A DNA stretch of 64,000 nt from Opitutia bacterium (lineage in GTDB: Bacteria; Verrucomicrobiota; Verrucomicrobiia; Opitutales; Opitutaceae): contig CANJIU010000024.1 in assembly GCA_947474365.1 (NCBI GenBank), forward strand, positions 1 to 64,000. The letters are read 5' to 3'. The position numbers and the translations under genes are program-made. This document shows, piece after piece, positions 26,085 to 33,788 of the stretch. The notes below the pieces were generated by a model, which searched no databases, had not been told where the DNA came from, and was given only the letters and a program-made list of their open reading frames with translations. Within the stretch, counting starts at the first letter, position 1; every line of letters starts with the position of its first letter.

Positions 26085-27599
26085 ATGCCCACGCTTGCCT
26101 CTGCCAGGAAAACCGCGCGCCCCGTCGCCCGCGCTGGACGCCCCGCTCCCGAACTCATCTTCGGCGATCTCTGGGAGTTCGATCCCGCGCCGGAGACGGC
26201 CGATCCCAAGCTCAAGTCGCGCTACGATCTTTTCATCAACGGCGCGTTCGTGGCGCCGAAGTCGGGGAAGTATTTCGATTCCATCAACCCGGCCAACGAG
26301 CAGACAATCGCCGCGATCGCGCTCGCCGGCCGCGAGGATGTCGACGCCGCCTACGCCGCGGCGCAGCGTGCGTTTGACACGACGTGGGGCCGGATGCCGG
26401 GCCGCGAACGCGCCAAGTACCTCTTTCGCATCGCGCGCCTCCTGCAGGACCGTGCCCGGGAGTTCGCCGTCGCGGAGACGCTCGACGGCGGCAAGCCGAT
26501 CAAGGAGTCGCGCGACTTCGACCTGCCGATGGCGGCGGCGCATTTTTTCTATCACGCCGGCTGGGCGGACAAACTCGAGTACGTCGCTCCCGGCCGTCGT
26601 GTCGCCCCGCTCGGCGTCGTCGGCCAGGTGATCCCGTGGAATTTCCCATTGCTGATGCTGGCGTGGAAACTCGCGCCCGCGCTGGCGATGGGCAACACCG
26701 TCGTCCTCAAGCCGGCGGAGACCACCAGCATCACCTGTCTCAAGTTCGCCGAGATCCTGCAGGATGCCGGGCTGCCGCCGGGGGTGGTGAATTTTGTCGC
26801 CGGCGCGGGCGAGGTGGGCGCCGCGGTCCTGAATCATCCGACGTCCGCGAAGATCGCGTTCACCGGCTCGACCGACGTCGGAAAGATCATCATGCGTTCG
26901 CTGGCGGGCACCGACAAGAAGATGACCCTCGAACTCGGTGGCAAAGCGGCGAACATCGTCTTTGACGACGCTCCGCTCGACCAGGCGGTCGAGGGCATCG
27001 TGAACGGCATCTTTTTCAACCAGGGCCACGTTTGCTGCGCCGGTTCGCGCCTGCTGGTGCACGAGCCGGTGGCCGATGCCGTCATTGCCAAGCTGAAGAA
27101 CCGGATCCGCGTGCTGCGGGTGGGAGACCCGATGGACAAGAACACGGACATCGGGGCGATCAATTCCAAGGCGCAGCTGCAGACGATCACCGAGCTGGTC
27201 GAGAGTGGCGTGAAGGAGGGCGCGGAGATGTTCCAGCCGGCGTGCAAACTGCCGGCGAAGGGATTTTATTTCCGCCCGACGATTTTCAGCGGCGTGTCAA
27301 TGAGCCACCGCATCGCCCGCGAGGAGATTTTCGGCCCGGTGCTGAGCATCCTGACTTTCCGCACGGTGGACGAGGCGATCGAGAAGGCGAACAACACCGC
27401 CTACGGCCTCAGTGCCGGCGTCTGGACCGACAAGGGCTCGCGCATCCTGAAGCTGAGTGTGGAGTTGAAGGCGGGTGTGGTCTGGGCCAACACCTACAAT
27501 AAATTCGATCCGACGTCGCCCTTTGGCGGCTACAAGGAAAGCGGCTTCGGCCGCGAAGGTGGCCGCCAGGGGCTGCTGGACTACGCGCAGCTGGTGTGA
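26085..27599 (+). CDS. Aldehyde dehydrogenase, full-length catalytic subunit
   Basis: A 504-residue NAD(P)-dependent aldehyde dehydrogenase. Motifs: VIPWNFPLLMLAWKLAPALAMGNTVVLKPAE, the nucleotide-binding FTGSTDVGK, the general base Glu in MTLELGGKAANIVF, and the catalytic cysteine in FFNQGHVCCAGSRLL (Cys317/Cys318), ending with SPFGGYKESGFGREGG. It starts with a short tail of about 45 residues before the canonical N-terminus. The ATG in front of PTLASARK is preferred over a TTG 12 codons upstream. It may act on acetaldehyde from DeoC. The half-size partner follows after the GxxExxY gene, and together the two equal an ALDH16-type protein in length. Confidence 0.9.
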   Translation: MPTLASARKTARPVARAGRPAPELIFGDLWEFDPAPETADPKLKSRYDLFINGAFVAPKSGKYFDSINPANEQTIAAIALAGREDVDAAYAAAQRAFDTTWGRMPGRERAKYLFRIARLLQDRAREFAVAETLDGGKPIKESRDFDLPMAAAHFFYHAGWADKLEYVAPGRRVAPLGVVGQVIPWNFPLLMLAWKLAPALAMGNTVVLKPAETTSITCLKFAEILQDAGLPPGVVNFVAGAGEVGAAVLNHPTSAKIAFTGSTDVGKIIMRSLAGTDKKMTLELGGKAANIVFDDAPLDQAVEGIVNGIFFNQGHVCCAGSRLLVHEPVADAVIAKLKNRIRVLRVGDPMDKNTDIGAINSKAQLQTITELVESGVKEGAEMFQPACKLPAKGFYFRPTIFSGVSMSHRIAREEIFGPVLSILTFRTVDEAIEKANNTAYGLSAGVWTDKGSRILKLSVELKAGVVWANTYNKFDPTSPFGGYKESGFGREGGRQGLLDYAQLV

Positions 27600-27634
27600 A
27601 CCACGGATGGACGTGAACCACGAATGGACACGAA
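27599..27634. repeat. Left repeat of the GxxExxY cassette (20-bp inverted repeat arm plus degenerate direct copy)
   Basis: GAACCACGAATGGACACGAA (27615-27634) is the exact reverse complement of 28031-28050. A degenerate direct copy of the first 17 bases begins at 27599, overlapping the last base of the ALDH stop codon (14 of 17 bases match). The ATG of the GxxExxY gene lies inside the arm at 27624, so the first residues MDTNEH are encoded by the repeat. Confidence 0.85.
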
Positions 27635-28016
27635 TGAACACGAAGAAGGAAAACTGCTTCACGGTCAATTGGTGTATGCGATCATCGGGTGCGCTTTCGA
27701 GGTCTTGCGGGGGTTGGGCCATGGCCTGCATGAAAAGCCATATGAGAATGCCCTGGCGGTTGAGTTTGGGTTGCGGGGAACTTCGATCGAACAGCAGCGG
27801 CGATTCGACGTACTCTACAAAGGCGTCCAAGTCTCCGAATTCGTCCCCGATCTCATTGCCGGGGGTGCCGTGGTGGTGGATGCCAAGGTCGTCGATCGCA
27901 TCACTGACTTCGAACGCGGCCAGATGATAAATTACCTGCGGATTACGAAATTGCGTGTCGGACTCATCATCAACGTCCAGAAACCAAAGCTCGAATGGGA
28001 GCGAATCGTTCTCTGA
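27624..28016 (+). CDS. GxxExxY-family PD-(D/E)XK nuclease-fold protein
   Basis: A 130-residue soluble protein. The name-giving motif is G34-L-H-E37-K-P-Y40. A nuclease-type core follows: PD at 75-76 and DAK at 86-88 with eight hydrophobic residues between (LIAGGAVVV), i.e. a PD-x(9)-DxK arrangement, so the active-site residues look intact. The family is widespread in Verrucomicrobiota, Planctomycetes and cyanobacteria and is often present in many copies per genome; no function has been shown that I know of. It lies between two aldehyde dehydrogenase genes and is enclosed by inverted repeats whose left arm contains its start codon. It has no partner gene. Confidence 0.85.
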   Translation: MDTNEHEEGKLLHGQLVYAIIGCAFEVLRGLGHGLHEKPYENALAVEFGLRGTSIEQQRRFDVLYKGVQVSEFVPDLIAGGAVVVDAKVVDRITDFERGQMINYLRITKLRVGLIINVQKPKLEWERIVL

Positions 28017-28030
28017 ATTATTTGTGTAGA

Positions 28031-28050
28031 TTCGTGTCCATTCGTGGTTC
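28031..28050. repeat. Right inverted-repeat arm of the GxxExxY cassette
   Basis: TTCGTGTCCATTCGTGGTTC is the perfect reverse complement of 27615-27634. The similarity continues imperfectly for ten bases toward the gene (28021-28030, seven of ten matching). It starts 14 bases after the GxxExxY stop codon and ends seven bases before the start of the next ALDH gene, so the cassette fills the whole gap between the two. Confidence 0.85.
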
Positions 28051-28057
28051 CCTCCTC

Positions 28058-28924
28058 ATGTCGCGACTTCCCATCACCAAGACCCCCAAGCCCTACGTCG
28101 GCGGCGCGTTCATCCGTTCGGAGAGCGGTCGCACCTATCCGCTCCCGGATGCGGCGGGCGATTTCTTCGCCAACATCCCGCAGTGCACGCGCAAGGATCT
28201 GCGCAACGCTGTCGAGGCCGCCGCCAAGACCGGTCCCGGCTGGGCGAAGCGGACCGCCTACAACCGCGGGCAAATCCTTTATCGGCTCGGCGAGATGCTT
28301 GAGGGGCGCCGCCAGGAAATGGTCGACACCCTCGTGCGTTTCGGGGCCGTGAAATCCGCCGCGGCAAACGAGGTCGATGTCGCGATCGACCGCCTGATTT
28401 ACTACGCCGGCTGGGCCGACAAGTACGAGCAGGTGCTCGGCAATGTGAACCCCGTGGCGTCGCCTCATTTTAATTTCACTGTCACCGAGCCGATGGGCGT
28501 CATCGGCGTGATTGCTCCGGACGCGCCCGCGCTGCTCGGGCTCGTGACGCTCTTTGCCCCGGCGATCGTGAGCGGCAACACGGTTGTCGCGCTCGCCTCG
28601 GAGAAGACCCCGTATCCCGCGATTCTCCTCGGTGAAATGCTCGCGACGAGCGATTTGCCCGGCGGCGTGGTGAACATCCTGACGGGTTTCCGCAAGGAAC
28701 TCGTGCCGACGTTTGCCACCCATACGCATCTCCGCGCGGTCAGTGCGGCGGTCGGTGCCGACGACCGCAAGGCGCTCCGCCTCGGTGCGGCCGAAAGCAT
28801 CAAGCGCGTGCGCATTGCCGAGGCCGTGACGGAGCGCGACTGGTTCGCCGACGGAGCGCAAAGCCTCTACGCAATCCGTGATTTCCTGGAGTTCAAGACC
28901 ACCTGGCACCCGATCGGGGCGTGA
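28058..28924 (+). CDS. Truncated, probably non-catalytic aldehyde dehydrogenase homologue
   Basis: A 288-residue member of the aldehyde dehydrogenase superfamily, a little over half the usual 480-500. It has the N-terminal coenzyme domain (FTVTEPMGVIGVIAPDAPALLGLVTLFAPAIVSGNTVVALASE, GGVVNILTG) and ends with SLYAIRDFLEFKTTWHPIGA. The segment with the catalytic Glu (ELGGK) and Cys is absent. The same loss of the active Cys is known from the C-terminal half of two-domain ALDH16 proteins, and 504 plus 288 residues is near their length. It is therefore most likely a structural partner of the upstream ALDH, not a frameshifted relic: the frame is clean and the gene ends without degeneration. Confidence 0.8.
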   Translation: MSRLPITKTPKPYVGGAFIRSESGRTYPLPDAAGDFFANIPQCTRKDLRNAVEAAAKTGPGWAKRTAYNRGQILYRLGEMLEGRRQEMVDTLVRFGAVKSAAANEVDVAIDRLIYYAGWADKYEQVLGNVNPVASPHFNFTVTEPMGVIGVIAPDAPALLGLVTLFAPAIVSGNTVVALASEKTPYPAILLGEMLATSDLPGGVVNILTGFRKELVPTFATHTHLRAVSAAVGADDRKALRLGAAESIKRVRIAEAVTERDWFADGAQSLYAIRDFLEFKTTWHPIGA

Positions 28925-28948
28925 TCCACGGGCGCGGCGGTGCGACCG

Positions 28949-29302
28949 TTATCGTCGGGGTGAATTCAAGCCGCGTTTCATCTTCGCGAATTCGGTTCGA
29001 AGATGGATTTTGAATTCCCACGGCAGCGCGTTCCAGTGGCAGCCCATCAACGCTCCTTCGATTGCGTAGGCCATCACCACGCTGACCGGATGCCCTGCGA
29101 GATGAAGCTGCCGGCAAACCTCGATTGTGCCCAGGCGTTCGAGTTCGGCGCGCGTTGTGATTCCAGTCTCGGCGAGCCAGACGGATGATTTGGGTCCGAG
29201 ATTGAGCAACGCCGCCAGCTCACTCCCCGTGGGCGCGGTTGTTTTTTTCGGGCGGCCGGTCATCGCGCGCCGGGATCGGGGACGTTTGGAGGCGGAGGGC
29301 AT
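28949..29302 (-). CDS. TfoX C-terminal-domain protein
   Basis: About 117 residues from an ATG at 29302 (a start at 29263 is also possible). The C-terminal 75 residues match the TfoX/Sxy C-terminal domain: LLNLGPKSSVWLAETGITTRAELERLGTIEVCRQL, then GHPVSVVMAYAIEGALMGCHWNALP. This helix-hairpin-helix-like domain occurs with or without the N-terminal TfoX part; here the N-terminus is only a basic tail (KRPRSRRAMTGRPKKT). The role in competence known for full TfoX cannot be assumed. It is divergent from the M20 peptidase gene. Confidence 0.78.
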   Translation of the reverse strand: MPSASKRPRSRRAMTGRPKKTTAPTGSELAALLNLGPKSSVWLAETGITTRAELERLGTIEVCRQLHLAGHPVSVVMAYAIEGALMGCHWNALPWEFKIHLRTEFAKMKRGLNSPRR

Positions 29303-29396
29303 GACGGAAACAACGTGAGAGTCACGGGCGATGGGAGACAAGGATCGGTTGGTGCGCGGAGTTGACGCGTGCGAAGGGTTGCGCGGTCATCGCGCC

Positions 29397-30707
29397 ATGC
29401 GAATTCACTTCCTCCGGGTCTGGCTGGGCGGACTCCTCTTCGCGGCTGGTCTGGCGGCACTCCTGCGGGCGGCCGAGCCCGCCGCGCCCGAGGAAACCCG
29501 GGCGCGACAGATCGTCGGGTCGCCGGCATTCAAGGCGGCGGTCGCGGAGTTCGATCGCGATTACGATCGGTTTGTCCGCGAGCTGATTTTTCTGACTGAG
29601 ATCCCGGCGCCTCCCTTCAAAGAGCAGTTGCGTGGCGCGGCCTTTGCGAAACTCCTGCGCGAGGTCGGGCTTGAGGACGTTTCCACGGATCCGGAGGGCA
29701 ACGTGCTCGGACTGTGGCGCGGGCGAACGGGTGGAACGGCGCCGTTGCTGGCGGTGGCGGCGCACCTCGATACGGTGTTTCCCGAGGGCACCGATGTGCG
29801 GGTGAAACGCAGCGGCACGCGGCTCAGTGCGCCAGGCGTCGGTGATGACACCACGGGGCTTGCGTTTCTTCTTGCGGCGATTCGCGCGATGAAGGCCGCG
29901 CGGGTGGAGACTCCGGGCGACATCCTGTTTCTTGGCAACGTGGGCGAGGAGGGACCGGGTGACCTCCGTGGCATGCGTTACCTCTTCGGCCAGAGTCCGT
30001 GGAAGGATCGGATCAAGCGCTTCATCTCCGTCGACGGCTCCAACAACGATCTCATCACCAACGGCGGCCTCGGCAGCAAACGTTACCGCGTCACGTTCAA
30101 GGGCCCGGGCGGCCACAGCTGGAGCGCGTTCGGCCAGGTGAGTCCGGCGTTCGCGATGGGCAACGCGATGGCAAAGTTTGGAAAGGTGGTGGTGCCGAAG
30201 GAACCACGCGTGTCCTACAACATCGGCGTTGTCAGCGGTGGCACCTCGGTGAACTCGATCCCGTTCGAGGTGGCGATGGAGGTCGACATGCGTTCCGTCT
30301 CGCCAGTCGAGCTGGCCAAGATTGAAGCGGAGTTTCTGAAAATCGTGGCCGAGGCGGTGACGGAGGAGAACGCGACGCGGTCGACGACCTTTGGGAAGAT
30401 TACGGCGGACGTGAAATTGATCGGCGACCGGCCGTCGGGCGTCACGGCGCCGGGGACCGCCGAATTGCGCCAGGTGACCGCCACGATGAGGGCCTTCGAC
30501 AAGGTGCCGGTGTGGAACGTCGGCAGCACGGATGCCAACATCCCGATCAGCCTCGGTATTCCGGCCTTCGCGATGGCGCGTGGATCGGCGGGCCGCGAGG
30601 GACGATCGCATTCGCTCGATGAGTGGACCGATGTGGAAAAAACGGCGGCGGTGAAGGATTTCAGCCTGGCGTTGGCCCTGCTGCTCTGTGTTGCGGAGAC
30701 GCCGTAG
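29397..30707 (+). CDS. Secreted M20-family metallopeptidase
   Basis: A 436-residue exported zinc peptidase. The signal peptide spans about 1-27 (WLGGLLFAAGLAALLRAAEP). Metal-site motifs in order: AAHLDTVFP (His and Asp), PGVGDDTTGLA, FLGNVGEEGPGD (catalytic Glu and ligand Glu), the dimerisation domain with FKGPGGHSWSAFGQVSPAFAMGNAM, and the C-terminal GRSHSLDEW ligand. Related proteins are tripeptidase- or carboxypeptidase-like. The ATG in front of RIHFL is chosen because it opens the signal peptide. It ends 65 bases before the ABC transporter gene. Confidence 0.9.
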   Translation: MRIHFLRVWLGGLLFAAGLAALLRAAEPAAPEETRARQIVGSPAFKAAVAEFDRDYDRFVRELIFLTEIPAPPFKEQLRGAAFAKLLREVGLEDVSTDPEGNVLGLWRGRTGGTAPLLAVAAHLDTVFPEGTDVRVKRSGTRLSAPGVGDDTTGLAFLLAAIRAMKAARVETPGDILFLGNVGEEGPGDLRGMRYLFGQSPWKDRIKRFISVDGSNNDLITNGGLGSKRYRVTFKGPGGHSWSAFGQVSPAFAMGNAMAKFGKVVVPKEPRVSYNIGVVSGGTSVNSIPFEVAMEVDMRSVSPVELAKIEAEFLKIVAEAVTEENATRSTTFGKITADVKLIGDRPSGVTAPGTAELRQVTATMRAFDKVPVWNVGSTDANIPISLGIPAFAMARGSAGREGRSHSLDEWTDVEKTAAVKDFSLALALLLCVAETP

Positions 30708-30772
30708 CGCGCGGCGAAAGCTTGCTGTGCTCGGATGCTCCTGACCTCGTTGCCGTTGCCGTCCGTTTTCCG

Positions 30773-31519
30773 ATGATCGAAGCCCGCAACCTCACCAAGA
30801 CCTTTCGCGACCGGAAACGCGGTGAGATTCACGCGGTTGACAACGTTTCCTTTCGGGTCGGGTCGGGCCAGATCTACGGCCTGCTCGGAGCCAATGGTGC
30901 CGGCAAGACCACCACGCTCCGGATGCTGGCCACGCTCCTGCGTCCCTCCTCGGGGAGTGCCATCGTGGCCGGTTTTGACGTTGTCACTGGTGCCGCCCAG
31001 GTCCGGGCGCAGGTCGGCTTTCTCGCCGCCAGCACCGCGCTCTACGGCCGGCTCACGGCCCGCGAGACGATGGCCTACTTCGGCCGGCTCAACGGCCTGG
31101 GCGATGCCGAGATCGAAGTCCGGACGCGGAAAATCGCCGACGAACTCGACATGCACGACTTTCTCGACCGGCGCTGCGAAAAATTCTCCACCGGCATGAA
31201 GCAGCGAACGTCGATCGCGCGCACGCTGATCCACGATCCGCCCGTGATGATCTTCGACGAGCCGACCGTGGGCCTCGACATCATGGCCGCGCGTACGATC
31301 GTGAAGTTCGTGCGCGAGTGCCGCGACCGCGGCAAGACTGTCATCTATTCCACGCACATCATGAGCGAAGTGGAGAAACTATGCGACGTGATCGGCATCA
31401 TCCACGACGGCCGCCTGCTCGCTGAAGGGACGCTGCCGGCACTCCGGGCGCAGTATGGTGAGCAGGAGATGGAGGAAATTTTTGTGAAGGCGGTCGGGGG
31501 AGACCGCGTTGCCCGCTGA
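30773..31519 (+). CDS. ABC transporter ATP-binding protein, NatA-like
   Basis: A 248-residue ATPase of a membrane exporter. Walker A is GANGAGKTT (near residue 38), the signature is FSTGMKQRTSIARTL, and Walker B is PVMIFDEPTVGLD with the switch His in IYSTHIMSEVE. The close form is that of sodium- or drug-export NatA proteins. The permease begins 21 bases downstream. The start at MIEARNLTKTF is the family N-terminus; the open frame continues upstream into the peptidase gene's end. Confidence 0.92.
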   Translation: MIEARNLTKTFRDRKRGEIHAVDNVSFRVGSGQIYGLLGANGAGKTTTLRMLATLLRPSSGSAIVAGFDVVTGAAQVRAQVGFLAASTALYGRLTARETMAYFGRLNGLGDAEIEVRTRKIADELDMHDFLDRRCEKFSTGMKQRTSIARTLIHDPPVMIFDEPTVGLDIMAARTIVKFVRECRDRGKTVIYSTHIMSEVEKLCDVIGIIHDGRLLAEGTLPALRAQYGEQEMEEIFVKAVGGDRVAR

Positions 31520-31540
31520 CGCCGGTCGAAAACCACGGCG

Positions 31541-32779
31541 ATGAACTGGAAAAACATCCTCACGATCTACGGCAAGGAGCTGTGCGACATGCTGCGCGAC
31601 CGCCGGACGCTGATCTCCATGATCGTGATTCCGACCGTTGCCATTCCGGGGCTGTTTGCGCTGGTCACAGCGATCTCGTTCCGAGTGCAGCAGGAAGTTG
31701 CCGCAACGCCGCCCACCATCATGGTGCTGGGCGGAGAGGATTCACCGGAATCCCGCGGGGCGTTGCTGAAGAATCCCCGGATTGCGGTGCAGCCGACACA
31801 GGGGAACTGGCGCCAGCTGATCGCGGACAAGAAGCTGCGCGCCGTCGTCGAGCTGCCGCCTGGACTTGATGCGACGCTGGCGGGTGGGGGATCGGCGGAG
31901 ATCAAGATTTTCAACTACGAGGGCGAGGTCCGGTCTGATCGTGCGGTGCGGGAGGTGCGGGGCATTTTCACGGCGCGCGGCGAGAAACTGGTCGGGGCCC
32001 GGCTGGCGGAACGCGGACTCACGCCCGCCACCATCAGGCCGCTGCGCGTCACCGCCGAGAACGTGGCGCCGCCGGAAAAGGTCGGCGGGAATCTGATCGG
32101 CGGCATCATCCCCTATCTTTTCCTGATTCTTGCGTTCACCGGTGCGATGTACCCTGCGATGGACCTGACCGCCGGTGAAAAGGAGCGAGGCACGATGGAA
32201 ACGCTGCTGTGCAGCCCGGTCGGACGCGTCGACATTGTAATGGGCAAGTTTCTCATGATCCTCACCGCGTCGCTCGGTACGGTGATGTGCTCTCTGGTGT
32301 CGATGGGCGTGACGTTTTCCGTCGGTGGTTCGCTGATCGCCCGGCGGATCGGCGGGGACGATGCGGCTGCCGCCAGTCGGGCCGCGGAGAAATTTGCCTC
32401 TATGACCACGCTCGATCCGCTCGGCCTGGTCGCCGTGCTGGGCATGGTGCTCCCGATGGTCGTGCTGTTTGCGGCAGTGCTCTTCACTCTTTCGCTTTTC
32501 GCCAAGAGCTTCAAGGAGGCGCAGAGCTATGTTTCTCCGTTGATCATCGTCATCTTGATGCCGGCGATGATCGGCATGTTGCCCGGGGTGGAATTGAACT
32601 GGCGGCTGGCGCTCGTACCGATCCTCAACGTCTCACTTGCCAGCAAGGAGCTCGTCTCGGGAGTCTGGCATTGGGAGCTGCTCGCACTGATCTTTGCCTC
32701 TACCTGCGGTTATGCGGCGATCGCGCTGAGTCTCGCCGTCCGGATGTTCAATCGCGAAGACGTGGTTTTCCGCACGTAA
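31541..32779 (+). CDS. ABC transporter permease, NatB-like
   Basis: A 412-residue membrane protein of the ABC-2 type. One segment at about 20-42 is followed by a large extracytoplasmic domain (45-185) and then five to six segments: IPYLFLILAFTGAMYPAMD, ILTASLGTVMCSLVSMGVTF, VAVLGMVLPMVVLFAAVLFTLSLF, VSPLIIVILMPAMIGMLPG and a last pair near the C-terminus. The DLTAGEKERGTMETLLCSPV segment is the ABC-2 coupling-helix signature. It forms a two-gene exporter operon with the ATPase upstream; the substrate is not determinable (Na+ or lipid/drug). Confidence 0.9.
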   Translation: MNWKNILTIYGKELCDMLRDRRTLISMIVIPTVAIPGLFALVTAISFRVQQEVAATPPTIMVLGGEDSPESRGALLKNPRIAVQPTQGNWRQLIADKKLRAVVELPPGLDATLAGGGSAEIKIFNYEGEVRSDRAVREVRGIFTARGEKLVGARLAERGLTPATIRPLRVTAENVAPPEKVGGNLIGGIIPYLFLILAFTGAMYPAMDLTAGEKERGTMETLLCSPVGRVDIVMGKFLMILTASLGTVMCSLVSMGVTFSVGGSLIARRIGGDDAAAASRAAEKFASMTTLDPLGLVAVLGMVLPMVVLFAAVLFTLSLFAKSFKEAQSYVSPLIIVILMPAMIGMLPGVELNWRLALVPILNVSLASKELVSGVWHWELLALIFASTCGYAAIALSLAVRMFNREDVVFRT

Positions 32780-32796
32780 AAAAAATTTCAAATCGG

Positions 32797-32847
32797 GGGA
32801 TCGGCCGGTCTGCTCCGGTAAAGCCCGTGTAAAAACCGGGTGATCCC
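32797..32847 (+). other. Stem-loop in the leader of the coiled-coil gene
   Basis: GGGATC (32797-32802) pairs with GATCCC (32842-32847) and CCGGT (32805-32809) with ACCGG (32835-32839), separated by a two-base internal loop; a further small hairpin may form inside. There is no T tract, so it does not look like a terminator for the permease gene. It lies 59 bases before the ATG of the next gene and could be a regulatory leader. It matches no riboswitch class I know. Confidence 0.35.
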
Positions 32848-32905
32848 GTAGCGTTCGCTGAGGGAAAGCGGTAGGATACGTCCGCAGCAAGAGCCCCCGA
32901 TCACC

Positions 32906-33481
32906 ATGAATACTCCGATTACTTTTCCGCCGGCCGAGCCCGCGCTGAAACTTGTGCGCCCCTCCGCCGAAAAATGGGCGGCGACGCTTGCCGAGGAGCG
33001 CCGTCGGTTGGCGGAGGATCACGAGGCCCTGCGCGAACGGGAGAAAAACCTACGTGACTACGAAACGCGCCTGCGTGCGCTCCAGGCCGAGATCGAATCG
33101 GTCCGGCCGGCGCCCTTGGGAGAACCGGTGGTCGCCGCGCGCTCGACCCCTGCGGTGCAGCTCGCCGGCGGTGTGGTGGGTGACGATTCCGCATTGCAGT
33201 TGGCCTGGAAAAAAGTGCATCGCGCCCGTGAGATTCTTGAGGCGGAGCATCGGAATCTGCGGGATGAGCGTCTCGCCATGCGGGAAATGGACGTGCGCTT
33301 GAAGCAACGGGAGGCGGCGGTCTCCCAGCGGGAGGAGCGCCTCGCCGAACGCGAAGCCGTCGTGCTGGCCGCTCTGCCGCCCGGGGAACCCGCCGCAGGC
33401 GAACCCGCCCTGTCCGCGGTCACGCGGCTCACCCAGGCACCGTTCAAGATGGCCCGGTCGGTGTTTGGTGGGAAAAAATAG
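32906..33481 (+). CDS. Coiled-coil hypothetical protein
   Basis: A 191-residue soluble protein, mostly helical and charged. Residues about 22-62 (WAATLAEERRRLAEDHEALREREKNLRDYETRLRALQAEIESV) and about 96-150 (AWKKVHRAREILEAEHRNLRDERLAMREMDVRLKQREAAVSQREERLAEREAVV) have heptad-like repeats, with a non-helical proline and alanine linker between. The C-terminus is GSVFGGKK-like and basic. I do not recognise the family; the short region TRLTQAPFKMARSVFG near the end may be a conserved tail. It is the only gene for several hundred bases and has a structured leader. Confidence 0.7.
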   Translation: MNTPITFPPAEPALKLVRPSAEKWAATLAEERRRLAEDHEALREREKNLRDYETRLRALQAEIESVRPAPLGEPVVAARSTPAVQLAGGVVGDDSALQLAWKKVHRAREILEAEHRNLRDERLAMREMDVRLKQREAAVSQREERLAEREAVVLAALPPGEPAAGEPALSAVTRLTQAPFKMARSVFGGKK

Positions 33482-33539
33482 ACCGCGTGTGGCACGGAAA
33501 AAATCCGGCTGAAAAAATCCACTTGCGCCGCGGAAGACG

Positions 33540-33740
33540 CGTCCCCATGAGTTCGCCCCGATGAATATTTCCGCCCAGGTCTGCGTCTCTGCCGCCGTCA
33601 AAATGACGACGGTTAAACGCGCACGCTGGCACGGGTCGGCTTGGCGACGATGGTCCGGCGCTGAAAAAATGCGCCACGGTTGAAAGAAACCGCGACTGCC
33701 ACCGCCAAGCCCGCCTCACCCGAGTCGGGCTTTTTGTTTT
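33540..33740 (+). ncRNA. Candidate small RNA with intrinsic terminator in a gene-free gap
   Basis: The 307-base gap 33482-33788 has no credible reading frame. It contains a stem around 33590-33613 (CCGCCGTC with GACGACGG, one mismatch), a GGCGC/GCGCC hairpin around 33656-33675, and a classical Rho-independent terminator at 33707-33740 (AAGCCCG, its complement at 33726-33732, then TTTTTGTTTT). The upstream coding gene ended 226 bases earlier, so the terminator may belong to an independent transcript. The 5' end is not defined, and no known RNA family was recognised. Confidence 0.4.
33707..33740 (+). terminator. Rho-independent terminator
   Basis: AAGCCCG (33707-33713) and CGGGCTT (33726-33732) form a seven-base-pair stem with a 12-base loop, followed by TTTTTGTTTT up to 33740. 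It is the clearest intrinsic terminator in the window. It ends either the transcript of the coiled-coil gene or a small RNA. Confidence 0.75.
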
Positions 33741-33788
33741 CCCGCTCCCGCCGTTTTTCCCCCCATGCCTCCCTGAATCAATCCGTCC

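Noticed and set aside
28058..28924. A frameshifted pseudogene of ALDH
   Set aside because: The frame is intact, the N-terminal motifs are well kept and the stop is clean; loss of the catalytic half is a known family form.
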